Positions 25,727 to 34,860 of a DNA stretch of 64,000 bases are shown piece by piece. The notes beneath the pieces are model-generated. The model was not told the DNA's origin and made no database searches. It worked only from the letters and a program-made list of their open reading frames with translations. The translations under genes and the position numbers were made by a program. Origin of the DNA: JACVRW01 sp963734365 (GTDB lineage Bacteria; Actinomycetota; Thermoleophilia; Solirubrobacterales; Thermoleophilaceae). The stretch is from positions 186,001-250,000 of the forward strand of contig CAVTGV010000007.1 in NCBI GenBank assembly GCA_963734365.1. Reading direction: 5' to 3'. The first letter of the stretch is position 1. Every line of letters begins with the position of its first letter.

Positions 25727-25840
25727 ATGGTCGTCTCGGCCCTGCGCCCGATCGGACACATCGCCGCCTGGCTGGTGTGGCACAGCACGCGGGTTTCGCT
25801 GCTGCGCGACCTCGAGGAGCCGCAGCCGCCCGCCGGCTGA
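25727..25840 (+). CDS. Possible 37-residue small protein
   Basis: A short frame, ATG to TGA, encoding VVSALRPIGHIAAWLVWHST and an acidic/Pro tail. One weak amphipathic or hydrophobic stretch. There is no recognised family and the region precedes the fmdB CIRCE site. Codon use is compatible with coding, but the length makes this uncertain. Confidence 0.3.
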   Translation: MVVSALRPIGHIAAWLVWHSTRVSLLRDLEEPQPPAG

Positions 25841-25847
25841 GCTGCCC

Positions 25848-25874
25848 TTGGCACTCCTATACTGGGAGTGCCAT
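25848..25874 (+). promoter_or_regulatory. CIRCE-like operator (HrcA site) over the fmdB promoter
   Basis: TTGGCACTC (25848-25856), nine bases, then GAGTGCCAT (25866-25874). The HrcA operator CIRCE is TTAGCACTC-N9-GAGTGCTAA, and GC-rich bacteria vary at the outer bases. Spacing is exactly 9. The spacer holds a -10-like TATACT (25858-25863) and the right arm enters the fmdB ATG (25873), so bound HrcA would block transcription start. Confidence 0.75.
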
Positions 25875-26199
25875 GCCCATCTACGAGTATCGCTGCGATC
25901 GAGGCCACCTCTTCGAGGTGATGCAGCGAATGGTGGACGATCCCCTCGAGAGCTGCTCCACGTGCGGTGCTCCGGTCCAGCGCGTGTTTCACCCCGTTGC
26001 GGTGCACTTCAAGGGCTCGGGCTTCTACAACACCGACTACGGCAAGAAGAAGAAGGGCGGCTCTGCCGAGAGCGGCTCCGACTCCTCCGACTCGTCCTCC
26101 TCCGACAAGGGCGACTCGAAGAAGAAGAAGGAGTCGAGCGGGTCGAGCTCAGACTCCTCGTCGAGCTCCTCGTCGTCCTCCTCCAAGTCCTCCGACTAG
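25873..26199 (+). CDS. FmdB-family zinc-ribbon protein with Ser/Lys-rich tail
   Basis: A 108-residue protein. The N-terminal FmdB/putative regulatory zinc ribbon is PIYEYRCDRGHLFEV followed by CSTCGAPVQRVFHP; the usual CxxC pairs are C-D-R-G-H (one Cys plus His) and CSTC. Residues ~60-108 are almost only Ser, Lys, Asp and Gly, a low-complexity tail. Homologues are small and of unclear role, first seen near formamidase genes. The CIRCE-like site on its start suggests heat-shock control. The stop shares CTAG with the convergent AHSA1 gene. Confidence 0.85.
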   Translation: MPIYEYRCDRGHLFEVMQRMVDDPLESCSTCGAPVQRVFHPVAVHFKGSGFYNTDYGKKKKGGSAESGSDSSDSSSSDKGDSKKKKESSGSSSDSSSSSSSSSSKSSD

Positions 26200-26696
26200 G
26201 CCTGGGCGGCGGCCTCCTCGTAGTAGGCCTTCTGGGCCGGGTAGTAGTCGTCCCACTCCGGCATCGCCGCATCGTCGCGCGACGCCACAAGACGATCGAG
26301 GTAGTACTCCCAGCCAGGGCCGATGCTGCCGGGATCGGCCGAATCGTCCAGATGGTGGGTGAACCGCAGGGTGGTGATCCCGCCTGCCTGGGTCAGGTGG
26401 GCCTCCAGCCGCCAGGAGCCGGCGGCGTCGTCCGTGGTCACCCGCAGGTGGCGCGGCGGATCGCAGGCATCGATGTGGACCGCGGTCGACGACGCGCCTT
26501 CCTCGGCGGTCATCGTCAGCTCGACCGTGTTGCCCGCGGCGCCCACGCCCGTCCACGGGCCGATCCAGCGGGCGGTGCGCTCGCTCTCCGTGATGCTCGC
26601 CCACACGTCCTCGATGGGCGCGCGGAAGGTCCGCTCGAGCACCAGGTCGCGGCCGTCTGCGGTGGGCACCACCCGGCCCGAGGGCGTCGGCTTCAT
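26196..26696 (-). CDS. AHSA1/SRPBCC-domain protein, partner of ArsR
   Basis: A 166-residue helix-grip protein: LVLERTFRAPIEDVWASITE, RWIGPWTGVG and a C-terminal YYLDRLVASRDDAAMPEW region match the Activator of Hsp90 ATPase homologue-1-like group. Bacterial members are typically paired with ArsR regulators, as here (ATGA overlap with the upstream ArsR). The ligand is unknown. A second ArsR-AHSA1 pair exists at 36689-37514. Confidence 0.88.
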   Translation of the reverse strand: MKPTPSGRVVPTADGRDLVLERTFRAPIEDVWASITESERTARWIGPWTGVGAAGNTVELTMTAEEGASSTAVHIDACDPPRHLRVTTDDAAGSWRLEAHLTQAGGITTLRFTHHLDDSADPGSIGPGWEYYLDRLVASRDDAAMPEWDDYYPAQKAYYEEAAAQA

Positions 26697-27013
26697 GCGA
26701 CCCTGCGCTCCCTGCGTGTCCGGTAGACCTCGGTCTCCAGCGCGTCCAGTTTCTGGTTCCATGAGTCTCGAAAGACCTCGAGCCAGGAGTCGAGCTCGGC
26801 CAGGGGAGCGGTGTCGAGCCGGTACAGGCGCTCCCGGCCTCGAGGCTCGTCGTGCACGAGGCCGCTCTCGCGCAGCACGCGGAGATGCCGGCTCACGGCG
26901 GGGCGGCTGATATGGAAGCCGGCAGCGATCTGCCCCGCTGTGCACGGCTCGTCCCGGAGCGTCACCAGGATCTCGCGTCTTACGGGATCTGCGATGGCGC
27001 GAACCGCGTTCAC
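26693..27013 (-). CDS. ArsR-family transcriptional regulator
   Basis: A 106-residue winged-helix repressor: IADPVRREILVTLRDEPCTA, AGFHISRPAVSRHLRVLRES, VHDEPRGRERLYRL. No metal-binding Cys pair (the lone Cys is in EPCTA), so it belongs to the non-metal ArsR group that is paired with AHSA1 proteins. It starts at GTG 27013; a perfect 8-bp inverted repeat 10 bp upstream is a likely self-operator. Confidence 0.92.
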   Translation of the reverse strand: MNAVRAIADPVRREILVTLRDEPCTAGQIAAGFHISRPAVSRHLRVLRESGLVHDEPRGRERLYRLDTAPLAELDSWLEVFRDSWNQKLDALETEVYRTRRERRVA

Positions 27014-27023
27014 GGCGCAGAAG

Positions 27024-27041
27024 CGTAACAGAGCTGTTACG
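27024..27041 (-). promoter_or_regulatory. Likely ArsR operator
   Basis: cgtaacag-ag-ctgttacg, a perfect 8-bp inverted repeat with 2-nt spacer, 10 bp before the arsR-like GTG. The same half site with the same spacing (gtaacgg-ga-ccgttac) recurs at 39231-39246. Confidence 0.6.
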
Positions 27042-27064
27042 TGTTGTCCGGCTGCCGGTCGAGC

Positions 27065-28959
27065 TCAGCGGACGATTCGGAAGCGTTTGCGTTTGGGTGT
27101 TGAGCGGTTGCCGGCGGTGTCCTTGGCGGTGGCGACCAGGCGGTACTTCGCGGGGCGCAGCTTGCGGCGGGCGAGCCGGCCGCTGAACTTGAAGCGGTTG
27201 CGCCCGGTCTTGCCCTTGTGGCTGAAGCTGCCGCGCAGGGTGCGGTAGCGCTTGCAGGCGCGGCCGGCCGCGGTTGTTGCGGGTCGGGCTGGCCGGCACG
27301 GCCGCGCACGCGACGGCCGGCGAGCGCCCGCTGGACGCGGAATCTGACCCGCGCGGCCTCGCTGAGCCGGTAGCGGACTCTGGTGCCGCGCGTGCGGGCG
27401 CTGCGCACGCTGCGGCCGGACCGGTAGGCGCGGAACCGCGTCGGGGACAGCCGCAGTCCGGTTAGCCGCGGCGCGACGCTGTCCCCGGGTCCCCCGGGGG
27501 GCATTGCCCCACCGCTTGGCGGTACTCGTTCGCCCAGCCGCCTGCCGAAGATCTCGTTTTCTTCGTTGACGAGCGGCCCGGTGTTGTCGTCGCCCGACCA
27601 GCTGACCAGGTACTGGTTGGCGGCGGCGCTGTAGGCAGCACTCGGGAAGAGGGCCACGTAGTTCGCGTCGCCGTTGGGGCCCATGCTGGAGATGCGGAAG
27701 TCGTTGGCGCCGGCCTGCTCGCCGGAGCGGTCGAGCCGCTGGCCGAAGATCTCGTTCTCCTCGTCGATGAGCGGGTCGGTGTCGTCGTCGCCGTACCAGG
27801 CGACGAGCCATTGGTTGTCGGCGGAGCTGTAGGCCACGGTTGGCTCGTAGCCGGCGTAGTTCGGGTTGCCGTTGGGGCCCATGTCGGAGATGCGGAAGTC
27901 GTTTGCGCCCAGCTCGGCGCCGGTGCGATCGAGTCGCTGCCCGAAGATCTCGGCCTCGTTGTCCACGAGCGGCGCGGTGTTGTCGTCGCCGTCCCAGCTG
28001 ACTAGCCATTGGTTGTCGGCGGAGCTGTAGCTCACGCTCGGCGAGTAGGCGCCGTAGCCGGGGTTTCCGTTGGGCCCCATGTCGGAGATGCGGAAGTCGT
28101 TGGCGCCGCCCTGTGCTCCGGTGCGGTCGAGCCGCTGCCCGAAGATCTCGTTCTCCTCGTCGGTGGCGTCGTCGCCGTACCAGGCGACGAGCCACTGGTT
28201 GTCGGCGGAGCTGTAGGCCGCGCTAGTCGTGAGGGCGTCGTAGCTCGGGTTTCCGTCGGGGCCCATGTCGGAGATGCGGAAGTCGTTCGCTCCGCCCTCT
28301 GCGCCCGAGGCGGTGAGCCGCTGGCCGAACACCTCGAACTCGTTGTTGACCAGCGGCGCGATGTTGTCGTCGCCGTGCCATACGACAAGCCACTGGTTGT
28401 CGGCGGAGCTGTAGACCACGCTCGGCGCGTACGCGGCGTAGTTCGGGTCCCCGTTGGGGCCCATGTCGGAGATTCGGAAGTCGTTGGCGCCGATCTCTGT
28501 GCCCGAGGCGGTCAGTCGCTGGCCGAACACCTCGTACTCCTCGTCGGTGCTGTCGTCGCCGCGCCAGACGATCAGGTACTGGTTGGCCGCGGCGCTGTAG
28601 GCCACGCTCGAGCTGTCGGCGGAATAGGTCGTGGTGCCGTTCGGGCCCATGTCGGAGACCCGGATCCGGCCACCGAGCCGCGTACCGCTCGCCGACACGC
28701 GCTGCGCGAAGATCTCGCGTTCGTTGTCCACCAGCGGACTCGTGTCGTCGTCGCCCTGCCAGACGACCAAGTACTCGTTGGCGGCGCTGTTGTAGGCCAC
28801 GCTCGCTTGGCCGGCGTCGTAGTTCGGGTTGCCGTTGGGCCCCATGAACGAGAGCCGGAAATCCGTGCCCAGAGGCTCGAAAGCCGGGGCGGCTTGGGGG
28901 GCGATCAGGGCCGCCGACAGGGTCGCGATCGCTATGGCCAGGGTCCGGGGCTTGGGCAT
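27065..28959 (-). pseudogene. Secreted seven-repeat (beta-propeller-like) protein, copy A, frameshifted near the C-terminus as sequenced
   Basis: Signal peptide residues ~1-26 (LAIAIATLSAALIAPQAAPA), then seven tandem repeats of ~60 residues, each with FRISDMGPNGNPxY, SADNQWLVVWxGDD and EIFGQRLxxxG. Seven such blades suggest a beta-propeller. A basic C-terminal domain follows (LTGLRLSPTRFRAYRSGRSV), and its end (RRKLRPAKYRLVATAKDTAG to FRIVR-stop at 27065) is in another frame, with the shift at ~27290-27310; compared with copy B one base is missing. As written, the frame runs on to 27037. Function unknown; probably cell surface or extracellular. Confidence 0.75.
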
Positions 28960-28962
28960 CGT

Positions 28963-30871
28963 TCAGCGGACGATTCGGAAGCGTTTGCGTTTGGGTGTTG
29001 AGCGGTTGCCGGCGGTGTCCTTGGCGGTGGCGACCAGGCGGTACTTCGCGGGGCGCAGCTTGCGGCGGGCGAGCCGGCCGCTGAACTTGAAGCGGTTGCG
29101 CCCGGCCTTGCCCTTGTGGCTGAAGCTGCCGCGCAGGGTGCGGTAGCGCTTGCAGGCGCGGCCGGCCGCGGTTGTTGCGGGTCGGGCTGCCGGCAGCTGG
29201 CCCCGCACGCGCCGGCCGGCGAGCGCTCGCTGGACGCGGAATCTGACCCGCGCGGCCTCGCTGAGCCGGTAGCGGACTCTGGTGCCGCGCGTGCGGGCGC
29301 TGCGCACGCTGCGGCCGGACCGGTAGGCGGCGGAAGCGCGTCGGGGAGAGCCGCAGGCCGGTGAGCCGCGGCGCGGCCCCATTCGGTGCTCCGCCGCCGG
29401 GGCCTGCTCCGCCGCCGGGTCCCCTTCCACCACCCGGCTCGCCGATGCGCTGCCCGAAGATCTCGTACTCGTTGTCGACGAGTGGGGCGGTGTTGTCGTC
29501 GCCCTCCCAGCTGACCAGGTACTGCTCGGCGATGGAGCTGTAGGCCACACTCGGGTTGTAGGCGAGGTAGCCCGTGTTGCCGTCCGGGCCCATGTCGGAG
29601 ATGCGGAAGTGGTTGGCGCCGCCCCGCGCTCCGGTGCGGCCCAGCCGCTGGCCGAAGATCTCGTACTCGTTGTCGACCAGCGCTCCGGTGTCGTCGTCGC
29701 CGTACCAGCCGACGAACCACTCATTGCCGGCGGAGCCGTACGCCACGCTCGGGGTCGAGGCGCCGTAGCCCGGGTTACCGCTCGGTCCCATGTTGGAGAT
29801 GCGGAAGTCGTTGGCGCCGCCCGGTGCCCCCGTGCGGTCGAGGCGCTGCCCGAAGATCTCGAATTCGTTGTCGACGAGCGGGGCGCTGTTGTCGTCGCCC
29901 TGCCAAACGACGAGCCACTGGTTGTCCGCGGAGCTGTGGGCCACGGTTGGGCCGTAGGCGCCATAGCCCGCGTCGCCGTCCGGCCCCATGTCGGAGATGC
30001 GGAAGTCGTTGGCGCCGCCCTGTGTGCCCGACGCGGTGAGCCGCTGGCCAAAGATCTCGGACTCGCCGGCCACGAGCGCCCCGTTGTTGTCAGAGCCGGA
30101 CCACGCGACGAGCCACTGGTTGTCCGCGCGGCTGAAGGCCACGCTTGGCAGGAAGGCGCCGTAGGCCGGGTTGCCGTCGGGGCCCATCTCGGACACGCGG
30201 AAGTCGTTGGCGCCGACCTCGGCGCCGGTGCGATCTAGCCGTTGGCCGAAGACCTCGATCTCCTCGTCCACGAGGGGGGCGGTGTTGTCGTCACCGTTCC
30301 AGACGACGAGCCACTCGTTGTCGGCGGAGTTGTAGGCGACGGTTGGCGAGTAGGCCGCATAGTTGACGTTGCCGTCGGGGCCCAGGTCGGAGATTCGGAA
30401 GTCGTTGGCGCCGCCCTCTGTGGCCGACGAGGTGAGACGCTGGCCGAAGACTTCGTACTCGTTGTTGGTGGCGTCGTCGCCCCGCCAGACGACCAGGTAC
30501 TGGTTGTCGGTGGAGCTGTAGGCCACGCTCGGGTCCTCGGCGGTGTAGTTGAGGTTGCCGTTCGGGCCCATGTCAGAAACCCGGATCGGTTGCCCGAGCC
30601 GGACACCACGCGCTGACGTCCGCTGCGCGAAGATCTCGCTCTCCCCGTCGACCAGCGGCGTCGTGTCGTCGTCGCCGCGCCAGACGACCAGGTACTCGTT
30701 GGCCGCGCGGTTGTAGGCCACGCTCGCTTGGGCGGCCCCGTAGTTCGTGCTGCCGTCCGGCCCCATGAAGGAGAGCCGGAGGTCTGGGCCCAGTGGTTCC
30801 AACGCCGTGGCGGCTTGGGGGGCGATCAACGCGGCCGAGACGGTCGCGATCGCTATGGCCAGAGTGCGCAT
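28963..30871 (-). pseudogene. Secreted seven-repeat (beta-propeller-like) protein, copy B, frameshifted before the C-terminal domain as sequenced
   Basis: Paralogue of copy A with the same plan: signal peptide (LAIAIATVSAALIAPQAATA), seven ~60-residue repeats (FRISDMGPDGNxxY, NEWLVVWxGDD, EIFGQRLDRTG), a Gly/Pro-rich linker, then the basic C-terminal domain ending KRFRIVR. One extra base at ~29327-29337 relative to copy A (aggcggcgg against aggcgcgg) shifts the frame just before the C-terminal domain. Copy A starts 3 bp after this stop, so the two are a tandem duplication and likely one transcript. ATG 30871 is preferred over the adjacent TTG. Confidence 0.75.
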
Positions 30872-30990
30872 CAATCGGGGGGAGCTGCGTCTGCGTCGAC
30901 GCTAAGCCCGGCCCGGCACCCCTAGCATCGGGTGTTTCCCTACCGACCATCCCCGTCGGGGTGGCATGCTTGCCCCATGACGGGGCGAGC

Positions 30991-33747
30991 GTGATCGGCC
31001 GCGACGCGGAACTGGCGGCGGTCGAGCGCCTCATCTCCGCGCTTCAAACCGGCCCGCAGGCGCTGCTGCTCGAAGGCGAGGCGGGGATCGGGAAGACGAC
31101 GGTATGGGGGGCCGGTGTCGAGGCGGCACGCCGGGAAGGCCTCACGGTGCTGGCCTGTCGCGGGGTCGGCAGCGAGGTGAAGCTCGGCTACGCGTCGCTC
31201 ACGGACCTGCTGTCCGAGGTCGACGAGGGACCGATCGCCGAGCTCCCGGCTCCGCAGCGGCGGGCGCTCCAGGCGGCGCTCCTGCGCGCCGGGCCGGCGG
31301 ATGGCTCACCACCCGATTCGCGCGCGGTCGCGACCGGGTTCCTCACACTCGTCGAGCGCCTCGGCGAGACGAACCCCGTCCTCCTCGGTATCGACGAGCT
31401 CCAGTGGCTCGACCACTCGTCGGCCCAGGCCCTGGGTTTCTGCGTCCGTCGCCTGCGCGGCCGGGTCGGTTTGCTCGCGGCGTGGCGCAACCCACCAGAG
31501 CCACCGCCCGGCCACGCCCTCCGCCTTCGCGAGGCGGATCGCCTGCGGACGCTCCGGCTGGAGCCACTGACGCGCGCCGAGATCCACCGTCTGCTCCACG
31601 CGCGCACGGGACGGGCCTTCCCGCCGCCCACGCTGCGGCAGATCGACCGCGTCGCCGCCGGAAACCCGTTTATGGCGCTCGAGATCGCGCGGACGCTGGG
31701 CTCGGACGGGACCGACGGGAAGCTCGGTTTCCCCGAGAGCCTGCGCGAGCTTGTGACGGCCCGGCTGGCCGGTCTCGAACCCGAGGTCCTCGAGGCGTTG
31801 CTGCTCGCCGCGGCGCTGGCCCGCCCGCAGGTCGCCGCGATCCAGCAAGCGCTCGACGGTCGCGACGCGGCCGAGCTGCTCGGCCGCGCGGAGGCCGCCG
31901 AGATCGTGACGATCCTGGGAGCCGACGTCGCGTTCACGCACCCAGTCCTCGCCAGCGGCATCTACGCGTCCGCCGCTGGTCCCGAGCGCCGCGCGGCTCA
32001 TCGCCGCCTCGCGTCCGTCGCCGGTGGCGCCGAGGAGCGTGCCCGGCATCTCGCCCTCGCCGCCACGGACGCCGAGCCCCAGGTGGTGGCGGCGCTCGAC
32101 GACGCCGCGCGGGACGCCCAGGCACGGGGCGCTCCAGCCGATGCCGCCGAGCTGTACGAGCTCGCGATACGGCTCGGCGCCGAGCAGCCCGCGCGGCTGA
32201 TATCCGCCGCCGACGCCCACCTGGTGGCCGGTGACTTCGGTCAAGCCGAGGCGCTGGCCGAGCGCGCGCGGAGCATGGCCGGCGCCGGCCCGGAGCGTGC
32301 GCGAGCCCTCGGTCTGCTGGGCACGATCCGGATGCGGGACAACAGCTATGCGGATGCGGCGCCGCTCCTCGAGCAGGCGCTCGCGGAGGCGGGCCCGGGA
32401 GTGGACCGCGTCACGCTGATGCTGGCCTTCGTCTTCGTGCTCACCAACACGGCGCGCCTGCACGACGCTCCGGCTTACTGCCAGGCCGCGGTGGACGAGG
32501 CCGAGCGAGTCGGCGACGACGGACTCCTCGCCGAGGCGCTGGTGGTGCGAGCGATGATCGGCTTCCTGGTGGGGAACGGTGTCGCGGAGAGCGATCTCGT
32601 GCGCGCACTGGCACTCGAGGATCCCGAGCGTCCCACGCCGATCATGCTCACACCCTCCGCAATCGCCGGCCGGATCTGGGGCTGGACGGGTCGCTTCGAG
32701 GAGAGCCGCGAGCTGATCGACGAGGTCCGACAGCGTTCGCGCGAGCGTGGCGCCGAAACCGATCTCGTGTACCTGAGCCCGAGCATGGCCACGACCCCGT
32801 GCGAGGCGGGGGCGCTTGATCTGGTGCGCGGGGTCGTCGACGACGCGATCGAGCGCGCCGCGCAGCTCGGGACTCCGGCCGCGCGCGCCGTCGCGCTCAG
32901 CGTCGAGTCCACGCTGGCCGGCTGGACCGGCGATGCCGAGCGAGCACGCCGGCTCGCGCACGAGTCCGTGGCCGAATACCAGTCGATCGGGGAGCTGGGG
33001 GAGGCGTTCTGGCCGCTGCTGGCGCTCGCACGGCTGGAGCTGTCGACGGATCGTCCCGAGGCGGTCGTCGAGGCGGTCAGCCCGGTGCTTGAGCAGCTCC
33101 TAGCGATGGGCTGGGGGGAGCCGGCGACTCCCGCCTTCCTGCCCGACGCCATCGAGGCGCTCGCGGCGCTCGGGCGCGTCCAGGAGGCACAGCGCTGGGC
33201 TGCATGGCTCGAGGCTCGAGCGCAGGCGCTCGGCCGGCCCCAGGTGTCGGCCTGGGCTGCACGCTGCCGGGGGCTGCTGCTGGCGGCCGAGGGCGATCTC
33301 GAGGAGGCCGAGAGCGCCCTCGCCGAGGCGCTCGCCGCCCACGAGCGGGATCCGATTCCCTACGACCGGGCGAGGAGCCTCCTCGCCATGGGCCGGATCC
33401 AGCGCCGGCGCAAGCGCTGGCGGGCGGCACGCGAGTCGCTCGAGTCAGCCCGCGCGGTCTTCGACGAGCTGGGTGCGTCGCTGTGGGCCGAGCGCTGCAC
33501 GTCCGAGCTCGGTCGCCTCGGGCTGCGCCGCCCCGGCGACCCGGGCAAGCTCACCCCGTCCGAGCAGCGTGTGGCGGAGCTGGCGGCGCGCGGGCTGACC
33601 AATCGCGAGGCGGCCGCCAAGCTGTTCATCAGCCCCAAGACGGTCGAGGCCAACCTCACGAAGGTCTACCGCAAGCTGGAAATCGGGTCCCGTGCGGAGC
33701 TCGGCCAGTGGCTGGCGGGCGCTCGCCCGGAGACTCACCGGGATTGA
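30991..33747 (+). CDS. Large LuxR-family ATP-binding transcriptional regulator (LAL type)
   Basis: A 918-residue STAND-type regulator. It starts IGRDAELAAVERL; Walker A is GEAGIGKT (29-36) and Walker B is VLLGIDELQWLD. A long TPR-like helical region occupies ~400-840, and the C-terminal LuxR domain reads LTPSEQRVAELAARGLTNRE, then LFISPKTVEANLTKVYRKLE. Such proteins are thought to couple ligand sensing by the helical region to ATP-dependent activation. I chose GTG 30991 as it gives the usual family start; GTG 30961 in frame is possible. It is divergent from the propeller pair, which it might control (inference). Confidence 0.9.
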   Translation: MIGRDAELAAVERLISALQTGPQALLLEGEAGIGKTTVWGAGVEAARREGLTVLACRGVGSEVKLGYASLTDLLSEVDEGPIAELPAPQRRALQAALLRAGPADGSPPDSRAVATGFLTLVERLGETNPVLLGIDELQWLDHSSAQALGFCVRRLRGRVGLLAAWRNPPEPPPGHALRLREADRLRTLRLEPLTRAEIHRLLHARTGRAFPPPTLRQIDRVAAGNPFMALEIARTLGSDGTDGKLGFPESLRELVTARLAGLEPEVLEALLLAAALARPQVAAIQQALDGRDAAELLGRAEAAEIVTILGADVAFTHPVLASGIYASAAGPERRAAHRRLASVAGGAEERARHLALAATDAEPQVVAALDDAARDAQARGAPADAAELYELAIRLGAEQPARLISAADAHLVAGDFGQAEALAERARSMAGAGPERARALGLLGTIRMRDNSYADAAPLLEQALAEAGPGVDRVTLMLAFVFVLTNTARLHDAPAYCQAAVDEAERVGDDGLLAEALVVRAMIGFLVGNGVAESDLVRALALEDPERPTPIMLTPSAIAGRIWGWTGRFEESRELIDEVRQRSRERGAETDLVYLSPSMATTPCEAGALDLVRGVVDDAIERAAQLGTPAARAVALSVESTLAGWTGDAERARRLAHESVAEYQSIGELGEAFWPLLALARLELSTDRPEAVVEAVSPVLEQLLAMGWGEPATPAFLPDAIEALAALGRVQEAQRWAAWLEARAQALGRPQVSAWAARCRGLLLAAEGDLEEAESALAEALAAHERDPIPYDRARSLLAMGRIQRRRKRWRAARESLESARAVFDELGASLWAERCTSELGRLGLRRPGDPGKLTPSEQRVAELAARGLTNREAAAKLFISPKTVEANLTKVYRKLEIGSRAELGQWLAGARPETHRD

Positions 33748-33763
33748 GCGCCTTCTCGGCGTT

Positions 33764-34837
33764 CTAGCCGCCGTTCTCGAGCTTCTTGACGGCGTCCGCC
33801 TTGGCGCCGTCGGTGACGAACAGGTTGCTGCCGTTGCAGCAGGTGGCCTCCAGCACCTCGGTGTCCGACGAGTTGCCGGTGGCCATGTCGGCGAACAGGG
33901 CCATCAGCTGGAGGCCGCCCATGTCGGTCTTCAGGGTCTTCGGTGCGCTCCAGCTCACCAGCGGCAGGCGGAAGAAGGTGCTCGGTGATTTGACCTGGCT
34001 GCCGATCGCGCGCAGCACCTCCTGCTGACGGGCCGCGCGGTCGCGGTCGTCCTCGGCCGGCGCGCACGGGTTCTTGCGCACGCGCGCGAAGCCGAGCGCA
34101 CGCCGGCCGTCCAGCTCGTTCTCGCCCTTCTTGAAGTGAATGCCCTTCCAGAAGTTGTCGAAGGGCGGCGAGCAGATCCGCGACTTCGAGTTCACGGTGA
34201 TGCCGCCCAGGGAGTCGATGAACTCGGGGAAGTCCTCGAAGTCGACCTCGACCAGGTGATTGATCTCGAGCCCGTTGCCGAGGAACGACTCCACCGTCTC
34301 GATGGTCAGCGCGGGGCCGCCGAGCGCGTAGGCGGCGTTGATCTTGTTCACGCCGTGTCCGGGGATGTCCACCTCCACGTCGCGTGGGATGGAGAGCTTG
34401 CGAACGCTGCCGAACGCGGCGTGGACCAGCATGATCGTGTCCGAGCGGCCCGGGCCCTGAGCGCTCTCGTCGATGGAGTCGCCGGTTCGCACGTCGGAGC
34501 CGAGCACCAGGATGTTGCTCCCGGTGAACAGGTTGCCGCCCGAGGAGAGTGCCTTGTCGGCCTCTGGCGAGATCCCCTCCTGGGTGGTCGCGCTGAACAG
34601 GAAGAGCACCAGCGACAGGACGAGCCAGACCCCCACCGCGATCGCCACCCATTTGAAGACGCGGCCGGGCGTGATGCGGCGGTCGCCATCGCGCGGCGGG
34701 CGGGGGTCGTCGCCGCGGCTGCGGGAGAGCCGCCGCTTGAGCGAATCCAGGTCACCGCCGCGGGCAAGCGGTCGCTTGCGGGCGCGGTACACCTTGTATT
34801 CGGGACGCTCCGGAGGGCCGGGAGTCGGATTGGTCAC
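33764..34837 (-). CDS. LytR-CpsA-Psr (LCP) family glycopolymer ligase
   Basis: A 357-residue membrane protein: basic cytoplasmic N-terminus (~1-58), one transmembrane helix (~60-83), and an extracellular LCP domain with NILVLGSDVRTGD, GRSDTIMLVHA, SIPRDVEVDIPGHGVNKINA (lipid/pyrophosphate-binding Arg and Asp) and LGFARVRKN. LCP enzymes move glycopolymers from undecaprenyl-phosphate carriers to peptidoglycan. A Cys pair in ATCCNGSN near the C-terminus could form a disulfide. GTG 34837 was chosen as the first start close to the divergent promoter. Divergent from the ROK kinase. Confidence 0.9.
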   Translation of the reverse strand: MTNPTPGPPERPEYKVYRARKRPLARGGDLDSLKRRLSRSRGDDPRPPRDGDRRITPGRVFKWVAIAVGVWLVLSLVLFLFSATTQEGISPEADKALSSGGNLFTGSNILVLGSDVRTGDSIDESAQGPGRSDTIMLVHAAFGSVRKLSIPRDVEVDIPGHGVNKINAAYALGGPALTIETVESFLGNGLEINHLVEVDFEDFPEFIDSLGGITVNSKSRICSPPFDNFWKGIHFKKGENELDGRRALGFARVRKNPCAPAEDDRDRAARQQEVLRAIGSQVKSPSTFFRLPLVSWSAPKTLKTDMGGLQLMALFADMATGNSSDTEVLEATCCNGSNLFVTDGAKADAVKKLENGG

Positions 34838-34860
34838 CCCCCTCTGTATATCTACCCGGC

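Noticed and set aside
27001..27011. GAAC-CGC-GTTC near the ArsR start as an SOS box
   Set aside because: The spacer is 3 rather than 4 nt, so it does not fit LexA.
27700..30700. Regular ~180-190-bp DNA repeats that could suggest a CRISPR or satellite array
   Set aside because: They are the coding repeats of the two propeller-like proteins, in frame and diverged at third positions, with no spacers.
30972..30986. Hairpin gcccc-atgac-ggggc before the LuxR ATPase start
   Set aside because: Five-bp GC stems are expected by chance here; no ribosome site or regulatory design is apparent.
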